A stretch of 31,332 nucleotides of DNA from NORP309 sp964564165 (GTDB lineage Bacteria > Pseudomonadota > Gammaproteobacteria > Xanthomonadales > Marinicellaceae). The notes below the pieces were generated by a model. The model was given only the letters and a program-made list of their open reading frames with translations, was not told where the DNA came from and made no database searches. Location of the stretch: contig CAZLZZ010000018.1 of NCBI GenBank assembly GCA_964564165.1, positions 1 through 31,332 on the forward strand, read 5' to 3'. Below are positions 15,896-22,039 of this stretch, in pieces; position 1 is the first letter of the stretch, and each line of letters starts with the position of its first letter. The translations under genes and the position numbers were made by a program.

Positions 15896-16696
15896 TTGAC
15901 GAATCGTAAAATCGACATCAATAAATCTTATAAAATAGGTTTATTTAGCTTAAAAACCGTATTTATGACCACCTTTCTAGGATTAGTTCTAGGGCTTTTG
16001 GGGCCATTTGGCAGTTATTCTCTGTCTTTAGTGCCAAGATTACTCTACTGGATTGTGGTGTTTAATCTGGGTTATTTTATTTATTATATTGCTCACAAAG
16101 TTACCCAAAACTTTCTTGTTGACAAACAAAACAATCGAAACAATAAAAATACGCAACGATTAATCCTATTTATCACACCGACCCTATTGGCAGCTATTCC
16201 TTTGTCTTATCTTGTGGCATTTACCACTCAACTTCTTTATGGTATTGATATTGGTCTAACATCATTGGCATTAACAGTGTTGCCACAAGTGCTGGTTTTA
16301 GGCTTGGCTATTGATTTCCTCATTGGATTAATCAACCCAGGGACTGACAAGAAAAAGCCAAATCATGTTGACATTGAAAAAGCGGGGCAAGCATTTATCA
16401 ATCGAATACCGACAAAGCTGGGTAACGATTTGATTTGTTTGGTTATGGAGGATCATTATATGATTGTTTATACGCAAAAAGGCAATCACATGTTACTGAT
16501 GCGCATGAAAGATGCATTAGTAGAACTTGAAGGATTTCATGGAATGCAAGTACACAGATCAAACTGGATTGCTATTGATCAAGTAAAATATGTCAACAAA
16601 ACCCCAAGGAAAACAGTGCTAGTCATGACCAATGGAATTGAAATTTCAGTTTCTAGAAAATATTTGGCAACAATAAAAGAAGCCGGTCTGTCGTAG
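15896..16696 (+). CDS. Membrane-anchored LytTR-family transcription regulator
   Basis: A 266-residue protein with about four membrane helices in the first 150 residues (for example TTFLGLVLGLLGPFGSY, LLYWIVVFNLGYFIYYI, ILFITPTLLAAIPLSYLVAF, LPQVLVLGLAIDFLIGLI) and a C-terminal LytTR DNA-binding domain (about 165-262; RMKDALVELEGFHGMQVHRS, then GIEISVSRKYLATIKEAG). It has no receiver domain, so it belongs to the one-component membrane LytTR type. The TTG start at 15896 has GAG five bases upstream; the next in-frame ATG (15965) would cut into the first helix. It is divergent from the ABC exporter operon and upstream of ftsB. A role in sensing membrane state and controlling the exporter is inference. 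Confidence 0.85.
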   Translation: MTNRKIDINKSYKIGLFSLKTVFMTTFLGLVLGLLGPFGSYSLSLVPRLLYWIVVFNLGYFIYYIAHKVTQNFLVDKQNNRNNKNTQRLILFITPTLLAAIPLSYLVAFTTQLLYGIDIGLTSLALTVLPQVLVLGLAIDFLIGLINPGTDKKKPNHVDIEKAGQAFINRIPTKLGNDLICLVMEDHYMIVYTQKGNHMLLMRMKDALVELEGFHGMQVHRSNWIAIDQVKYVNKTPRKTVLVMTNGIEISVSRKYLATIKEAGLS

Positions 16697-16762
16697 TTTT
16701 TATTACAAATACTCATTAGATGGCTTAGAATCACCACAATTAATGTAAATTATAGCTGACTC

Positions 16763-17047
16763 ATGAAAATAATCAACTCTGTCTTATTACTCTTACTGCT
16801 GGTCATGCTGTGGACGCATTGGTTTGGGATTGGTGGTTCTGATGAACTAAGGGAAAAACAAATTTTATACACGCTTCAAATTGAAAAAAATAAAGAACTG
16901 CAAGCCCGCAATGAAAAACTCATTGCCGAAGTTGAAGACTTAAAAAAAGGCCTTGAAGCCATAGAAGAAAGAGCGCGCTCTGAAATGGGCATGATAAAAG
17001 AAGGCGAAACTTTTATTCAGGTTATAGAAAACAATCAGTCCCAGTAA
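16763..17047 (+). CDS. ftsB: Cell division protein FtsB
   Basis: A 94-residue single-pass protein. Residues 6-22 form a membrane helix (SVLLLLLLVMLWTHWF), then GIGGSDELREKQ starts a coiled coil to about residue 72, followed by the conserved end ERARSEMGMIKEGETFIQV. This layout is that of FtsB, which joins FtsL and FtsQ at the septum. In many gammaproteobacteria ftsB is followed by ispD; here it stands alone after the LytTR gene. ATG 16763. Confidence 0.88.
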   Translation: MKIINSVLLLLLLVMLWTHWFGIGGSDELREKQILYTLQIEKNKELQARNEKLIAEVEDLKKGLEAIEERARSEMGMIKEGETFIQVIENNQSQ

Positions 17048-17146
17048 ATGCAAATAGTGCTATTTTAAAAAAACATCAACAGTAAGTCATTGATTCAATC
17101 GTTGGCATTCAAAGCGGTTAATTTGGGGTAAAAATCACTGCGTATA

Positions 17147-17161
17147 TGGGTTCCACCCACC
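17147..17161. repeat. REP-like palindrome TGGGTTCCACCCA
   Basis: Arms TGGGT and ACCCA around TCC, followed by CCATG. It is a second copy of the stem at 12238-12253 and again lies at the end of a minus-strand gene (TetR at 17176). Confidence 0.5.
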
Positions 17162-17175
17162 ATGACGGTTGTGTT

Positions 17176-17745
17176 TTAAGGAATCAGCTGTTTGGCCACA
17201 AACTGTGCATAGTCTTCGGCTTCAGTACTGCCTGGCAAAGCACCGTACAAAGTTTTTGCCATGTGTAAAAAACCCACATAGACTGAATAAGCCAATAATG
17301 ATTGCGATTTTGCACGGGTACTGTCATAGCCCATTTCTTTGTAGGATTGCTGCAAGTGAGCCAGTCTTTCTAAGGTGATCTCTTTGAGTATTTTAGATAT
17401 CAAGGCATGTGATCTATCTGCCAACAAAGTACTGTAAATCAGATGTGATTGAATGGGTTCCGCACTGAGCTTAAACCATGCCAACAAACGCTTCTTGGGG
17501 TTTTTAATCGGTAAAATATACTGCTCAATAAGTTTATTGTCATTGTCTCGCCAACGTTTTAAGGCTTGTTTCACTAAGTCCAAACGGTTGCTAAAGTGCC
17601 AATAAAAACTGCCCTTAGTTACACCCAAAGCACGAGCCAAGGGCTCCACAGCAACAGCACCCACACCTTGGTGAGCAATTACATTCAATGCTGCTTCTTG
17701 CCAATCTTCGGCAGTCAGTGATTTTTTTTTGGCAACTTCATTCAT
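17176..17745 (-). CDS. TetR-family repressor
   Basis: A 189-residue regulator. The N-terminal HTH (ALNVIAHQGVGAVAVEPLARALGVTKGSFYWHFSNRLDLVKQAL, given here only as its landmarks: VEPLARALGVTKGSFYWHF at about residues 35-55) is canonical. The C-terminal helical ligand domain is unassigned. ATG 17745 is chosen; an in-frame TTG at 17772 would add nine residues and enter the promoter zone. It is divergent from fadE, and two palindromes lie over the fadE promoter. Fatty-acid-responsive TetR proteins such as PsrA control beta-oxidation genes in related bacteria, so regulation of fadE is likely, but the sites here do not look like the PsrA motif. Confidence 0.88.
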   Translation of the reverse strand: MNEVAKKKSLTAEDWQEAALNVIAHQGVGAVAVEPLARALGVTKGSFYWHFSNRLDLVKQALKRWRDNDNKLIEQYILPIKNPKKRLLAWFKLSAEPIQSHLIYSTLLADRSHALISKILKEITLERLAHLQQSYKEMGYDSTRAKSQSLLAYSVYVGFLHMAKTLYGALPGSTEAEDYAQFVAKQLIP

Positions 17746-17810
17746 AGTTTGTTTATTTAACACCAGAAACAACAGGATTGAAAGGAAAACCGTGTTTTTT
17801 AATCTTATCC

Positions 17811-17864
17811 ATACGCTGGCGTATTGACATCGCCTTTGTTTTCCACCATACTATGCCGTATGGT
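17811..17864 (+). promoter_or_regulatory. fadE promoter with two palindromic operator candidates
   Basis: TTGACA at 17824-17829 and CATACT at 17847-17852 (17-base spacer) form a likely promoter for fadE. A perfect palindrome ATACGCTGGCGTAT (arms ATACGC/GCGTAT, 17811-17824) ends at the first base of the -35. A second, ACCATACTATGCCGTATGGT (arms ACCATAC/GTATGGT, 17845-17864), covers the -10. Both have the size of TetR-family operators and share an ATAC/GTAT half-site. Confidence 0.6.
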
Positions 17865-17885
17865 ATTAATTCTTGGAAAAAAACT

Positions 17886-20357
17886 ATGAACTTTATTGTC
17901 TTATTCAGCGCATTTTTAGTCGCTTCTTTTGCTTGCTCATACCTAAAAACGAACCTAAAAGTTTGGACAGGTATTGCTTCAGTTGTTATGGTACTAACCA
18001 CCATCAACCTCACTACTGGCTGGTTTGCAGTCGGTATAGTTTGGGCAATTTATATCGCATTGGCGGTTATTTTGAATGTTAAAAGCATTCGCCAACAATT
18101 AATCACTGGCCCATTCTTAGGGTTTTATAAAAAAGCCTTGCCCAATCTTTCTGAAACAGAAAAAACCGCCCTAGAATCAGGAACGGTAAGCTGGGATGGT
18201 GAATTGTTCAGTGGTAAACCCAATTTTAAAAAATTGCACGACATCCCTGCGCCACAATTAACCACCGATGAACAAGATTTTATTGACGGCCCTGTTGCTG
18301 AATTGTGCAGTATGATTGACGAGTATGAAATCAACCACGTTAAAGGCGATATGCCAGAACACGTTTGGCAGTTTATTCGTGACAATGGTTTTATTGGCAT
18401 GATTATTTCTAAAAAACACGGTGGCTTAGGATTTTCAGCACTGGGTCATTCAATGGTTTTACAAAAACTGGCATCAAGAAGTGTGGCAGTTGCAGCAACA
18501 GTGGCTGTGCCTAATTCATTAGGCCCTGCTGAATTATTGCACCAATATGGAACAGACGCTCAAAAAGAGCATTACTTACCACGTCTAGCTGAAGGCAAAG
18601 ACATTCCCTGTTTCGCCTTAACTGGTCCAACAGCAGGCTCTGATGCGACCTCAATTCCAGATACAGGGGTGGTTTGTAAAAAAACATTTAAAGGCAAAAA
18701 ACAACTGGGTGTACTGTTAAACTTCGATAAAAGATACATCACTTTAGCACCCGTTGCTACAGTTGTGGGATTGGCTTTTCAAATGTCTGATCCCGATGGT
18801 TTATTGGGCGAAGAAGAACATTTGGGCATTACCTTAGCGCTGGTTCCTAGCGACACCAAAGGCATGGACATAGGAAGAAGACACAATCCATTAGATGTGA
18901 TGTTTATGAACGGGCCCATTCGAGGCAAAGATGTTTTTATTCCGATGAACTATTTGATAGGTGAAGAAAAAATGATCGGCAAGGGCTGGATGATGTTGGT
19001 TGAATGTTTATCTGTTGGACGTGCTATTTCATTGCCATCGTGTTCAACTGGTGGCGCAAAAATGGTGGCATTTGCTACTGGCGCGTATGCCCGTATTCGC
19101 AAACAATTCAATATGCCTATTGGTCGTTTTGAAGGCGTAGAAGAAAAGCTGTGTGAAATAGCGGGTCTTACTTATACCTGTGCAGCGACATCAACCATGA
19201 CTGCCTTGGCAGTTGATCAAGGCGAGATTCCTGCCGTACCCTCAGCGATAGCGAAAATGCATACCACAGACATGTCGCGAACCATTATTTCACACGCAAT
19301 GGACATTCACGGTGGCAAAGGCATCATCATGGGACCGAGAAATTATTTGGGCAAAGCTTGGCAAGGATTACCGATTTGGATTACCGTAGAAGGTGCGAAT
19401 ATATTGACCCGCAGCATGATTATCTTTGGACAAGGAGCGATTCGTTGCCATCCTTATGTGCTAAAAGAAATGGAAGCTGCTAGTATTGAAAACCAAGACG
19501 AACGCCTAGAAAAATTTGATGTATTGCTATTTAACCACATCGGTTACAGTTTCAGTAATGCCGTGCGTTCTTTCTTTATGGGGATAGGACTTTGGCGTTT
19601 AGAGCGTGCCCCACATGATAAATTCACCAAGAAATTTTATGCGAAAATTACCCGATACAGTGCTGCATTTGGTCTAGCTGCCGATGTTTCCATGCTGACA
19701 TTGGGTGGTGCATTAAAACGCAAAGAAAAAACCTCCGCTCGTTTGGGCGATGTTTTAAGCCACTTGTACATGGCATCAGCCGTATTGAAAAGATACCGCG
19801 ATCAAGGCTCCAATCATGCCGATCAAGCAATCGTTGCATGGGCTTTACATGAGCATTTTTACAAAATTGAACAAGCCTTTAAAATGTTAACTTACAACTT
19901 TCCAAGTAAAGTGGTTGGATTTATCCTACGCAGATTAGTTTTACCTTTGGGTACACACGAATTACCAGCAGGTGATAGACTGGGTCACAAGGCTGCCAGT
20001 TTAATCTTGAATCCGAATGAAACCAGAGCAAGATTAACCGATGGTATTGACAAAGATATCAGTAAAAACAATGTAGTCATGCAAATGAACGAAACCTTGA
20101 AAAAAGTCATTGATGCAGAACCCTTAGAACGCCGCATCTTAAAAGCCCTAAAAGCCGGTGAAATTGATGCTATCGCACCAGTTGATCAGTTACAACAAGC
20201 TCTAGATAAAGATATTATCGGCGAAAGTGAATTCAAAAAACTCACCACAGTACGCGCCGAAGTATCCGAAGTGATTGCTGTTGATGATTTCAGATTTGAT
20301 GCTTTTGATCGAACAGCAAAAAAGCCAGCCAAGATTGCCAGAATTAAAGCGGCATAG
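17886..20357 (+). CDS. fadE: Acyl-CoA dehydrogenase FadE
   Basis: An 823-residue FAD-dependent enzyme that makes the first double bond in fatty acid beta-oxidation; E. coli FadE is 814. The start is ATG 17886 (GGA eight bases upstream); an open frame runs back to 17778 but would span the promoter and operators. Two N-terminal membrane helices (about 1-60) are followed by PxLSETEKTALESGTVSWDGELFSGKP, the acyl-CoA dehydrogenase core (FALTGPTAGSDA, CLSVGRAISLPS, DIHGGKGIIMGPRN, VEGANILTRSM) and the extended C-terminal FadE-only domain (DUF1974). It is preceded by the divergent TetR gene and followed by a terminator. Confidence 0.96.
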   Translation: MNFIVLFSAFLVASFACSYLKTNLKVWTGIASVVMVLTTINLTTGWFAVGIVWAIYIALAVILNVKSIRQQLITGPFLGFYKKALPNLSETEKTALESGTVSWDGELFSGKPNFKKLHDIPAPQLTTDEQDFIDGPVAELCSMIDEYEINHVKGDMPEHVWQFIRDNGFIGMIISKKHGGLGFSALGHSMVLQKLASRSVAVAATVAVPNSLGPAELLHQYGTDAQKEHYLPRLAEGKDIPCFALTGPTAGSDATSIPDTGVVCKKTFKGKKQLGVLLNFDKRYITLAPVATVVGLAFQMSDPDGLLGEEEHLGITLALVPSDTKGMDIGRRHNPLDVMFMNGPIRGKDVFIPMNYLIGEEKMIGKGWMMLVECLSVGRAISLPSCSTGGAKMVAFATGAYARIRKQFNMPIGRFEGVEEKLCEIAGLTYTCAATSTMTALAVDQGEIPAVPSAIAKMHTTDMSRTIISHAMDIHGGKGIIMGPRNYLGKAWQGLPIWITVEGANILTRSMIIFGQGAIRCHPYVLKEMEAASIENQDERLEKFDVLLFNHIGYSFSNAVRSFFMGIGLWRLERAPHDKFTKKFYAKITRYSAAFGLAADVSMLTLGGALKRKEKTSARLGDVLSHLYMASAVLKRYRDQGSNHADQAIVAWALHEHFYKIEQAFKMLTYNFPSKVVGFILRRLVLPLGTHELPAGDRLGHKAASLILNPNETRARLTDGIDKDISKNNVVMQMNETLKKVIDAEPLERRILKALKAGEIDAIAPVDQLQQALDKDIIGESEFKKLTTVRAEVSEVIAVDDFRFDAFDRTAKKPAKIARIKAA

Positions 20358-20380
20358 GTTTAGTCACAGCTTGGAGTACA

Positions 20381-20416
20381 AATCCCCACAGTAGAATCTA
20401 TTGTGGAGATTTTTTT
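20381..20416 (+). terminator. Rho-independent terminator of fadE
   Basis: AATC.CCACA and TGTGG.GATT pair around GTAGAATCTAT, followed by a run of seven T, 23 bases after the fadE stop. Beyond it, up to 20564, lies a GGGCAAGTCCACCC half-palindrome at 20485 and nothing else assignable. Confidence 0.8.
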
Positions 20417-20564
20417 GTGTTTAACTGTCAGGTTTTACAACGTTATTTTTCACCAACAGCATTTAAGCAATTTTAATTTTACGGGTATTAGACGGGCAAG
20501 TCCACCCTACAACTATTAATAAAACGACCAAAGCTAGCTTTCTAAATCCAGTAAACAGACCACT

Positions 20565-20885
20565 TTGGTTAGATGGAGGATGTATGGCAGAATAGATTAT
20601 CGTAGTTTTAAGGTTTATCGAGACATAGCCAATTTAGGCTATGAAAAATTTGATGTGGCTGATTGTATTGAACAACTAATTGAGCCTGAATTTATTAAAA
20701 GTATTCAATACAATGATTCTAGTTGTGATGATGTATATATTTGTAAAAAGTGCCTATCAAAGAACGTTGAAATCCTGTTTGCTAATGAAACAATTAAATA
20801 CAAAGGAAAAGATACCCCCTTCTCAATTGAGTATTCATTGTGTTCTAATTGTGCACATGAATTTGTTTCTTCAAAACAAATATAA
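20565..20885 (+). pseudogene. Fused remnant: MqsR toxin core joined to MqsA zinc domain
   Basis: A 106-codon frame with no good start (TTG 20565; ATG 20580 touches its GGAGG). Residues about 14-58 (FKVYRDIANLGYEKFDVAD ... EFIKSIQYNDSSCDDVY) align in order with the middle of MqsR mRNA interferases, where the end is FYKSM-WQDVY. The last third of MqsR is missing. From residue 59 the frame continues directly as the zinc domain of MqsA: C60, C63, C93 and C96 (ICKKC, SLCSNC) with ANETIKYKGKDTPF between. A deletion therefore fused toxin to antitoxin. The frame then ends before the MqsA DNA-binding half, which continues in another frame. Confidence 0.65.
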
Positions 20886-21148
20886 ACAATGATGCGCTTC
20901 TAAGAGATGATAAAAAAGTCATTGATGGTTTATTGACTTCTGATGAAATCAAAAAGGCACGAATTAAACTAAGTCTCACCCAGGAACAAGCTTCTTTGGT
21001 ATTTGGCGGCGGAAAAAATGCTTTTTCAAAACATGAAAGAGCAGAAGTTTCTCAAAGCAAATCTATGGACAAATTGATTCGCGCCTGTTTACATCACCCC
21101 AATGCTTTTAAGGATTTATTGTCTGATGCTGGCATCAGTAATGATTAA
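20876..21148 (+). pseudogene. C-terminal (HTH) half of an MqsA-type antitoxin, frameshifted
   Basis: In the next frame, NNDALLRDDKKVIDGLLTSD leads into EIKKARIKLSLTQEQASLVF, GGGKNAFSKHERAEVSQSKS and LIRACLHHPNAFKDLL. This is the MqsA Xre-like HTH, including the hallmark GGGxNAFSxYE (here GGGKNAFSKHE). It joins the zinc domain of 20565-20885 after a shift around 20876-20885. A short product from TTG 20933 (71 residues) could still be made and bind DNA; whether it is expressed is unknown. The N-terminal zinc domain normally grips the toxin, so toxin binding is lost. Confidence 0.7.
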
Positions 21149-21230
21149 TAAAATTCGCGTTTCTATATCAGAATTTAGGCAATAGCTGAGCGAGATATGT
21201 TTTTGAATTTCTGAATGTGATAATGAGCTG

Positions 21231-21239
21231 TGTTATAAT
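21231..21239 (+). promoter_or_regulatory. Extended -10 promoter for xthA
   Basis: TGTTATAAT is a complete extended -10 box, 24 bases before the xthA ATG, so the leader would be short. No clear -35 at normal spacing. Confidence 0.5.
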
Positions 21240-21263
21240 TTGCTTTTTTAGATTTAGAAAAGT

Positions 21264-22031
21264 ATGAAAATAGTCAGTTGGAATGTCAATTCCTTAAAAG
21301 TTCGTTTAGAACATGTTCTTACTTGGTGCAAAGATAACCAGCCTGATGTGTTGGCGATTCAAGAGACCAAACTTACCGATGAGAATTTCCCCGAAGTAGA
21401 AATAAAGGCCGCTGGCTGGCATGTGGTTTATGCCGGACAACCTACGTACAATGGCGTGGCGATTATCAGTTCATCTCCTGCTACTGATGTGATTACTGAT
21501 ATTGAAGGATTGGATGATCCGCAACGGCGGATATTGGCAGCGACGGTTGATGATGTGCGGATTATTAACCTGTATGTGGTTAATGGCTCTGAACCTGATT
21601 CGCAAAAATATGAATACAAAATGCATTGGCTGGAGCAAGTAACCCGTTTTATTGAACAACAAGTTGAAGAATATGAAAATGTGGTGGTCTTGGGTGATTT
21701 CAATATTGCAACCGATGACCGTGACGTGTATGACCCTGTTTATTGGAAGGGAAAAATCCTTTGTACAGATAAAGAACGTGCCAAGCTTGAGGGGATTTTA
21801 GATTTGGGTTTTGATGACAGCTTTAGGTTGTTACACGATGATGCAGGACATTATTCTTGGTGGGATTACCGCATGGGTGGATTTCCAAGGAATCTGGGCT
21901 TGAGAATTGATTTAATATTAACCAATGAACCGATGAGCGAAATGCTCACATCGGCTTACATTGACAAACATCCCCGCAGTTGGGAACGTCCATCTGATCA
22001 CACGCCTGTGATTGCCGAATTTGATTATTAG
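21264..22031 (+). CDS. xthA: Exodeoxyribonuclease III / AP endonuclease
   Basis: A 255-residue Mg-dependent nuclease of base-excision repair: cuts 5' of abasic sites and degrades duplex 3' ends. Key motifs of the EEP fold: N7 in SWNVNSLK, E34 in AIQETKL, Tyr in NLYVVNG, LGDFNIA (metal and catalytic Asp/Asn), the WWDYR loop that reads DNA, and SDHTPVIAEF with the catalytic His. The length fits the family. ATG 21264. The M14 peptidase starts 8 bases after its stop, so the two are probably one transcript. Confidence 0.94.
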   Translation: MKIVSWNVNSLKVRLEHVLTWCKDNQPDVLAIQETKLTDENFPEVEIKAAGWHVVYAGQPTYNGVAIISSSPATDVITDIEGLDDPQRRILAATVDDVRIINLYVVNGSEPDSQKYEYKMHWLEQVTRFIEQQVEEYENVVVLGDFNIATDDRDVYDPVYWKGKILCTDKERAKLEGILDLGFDDSFRLLHDDAGHYSWWDYRMGGFPRNLGLRIDLILTNEPMSEMLTSAYIDKHPRSWERPSDHTPVIAEFDY

Positions 22032-22039
22032 AGAAAAAA

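Noticed and set aside
17778..17885. Longer fadE starting at 17778
   Set aside because: This would place the promoter and both operators inside the gene; FadE alignment starts at ATG 17886, which also has a ribosome site.
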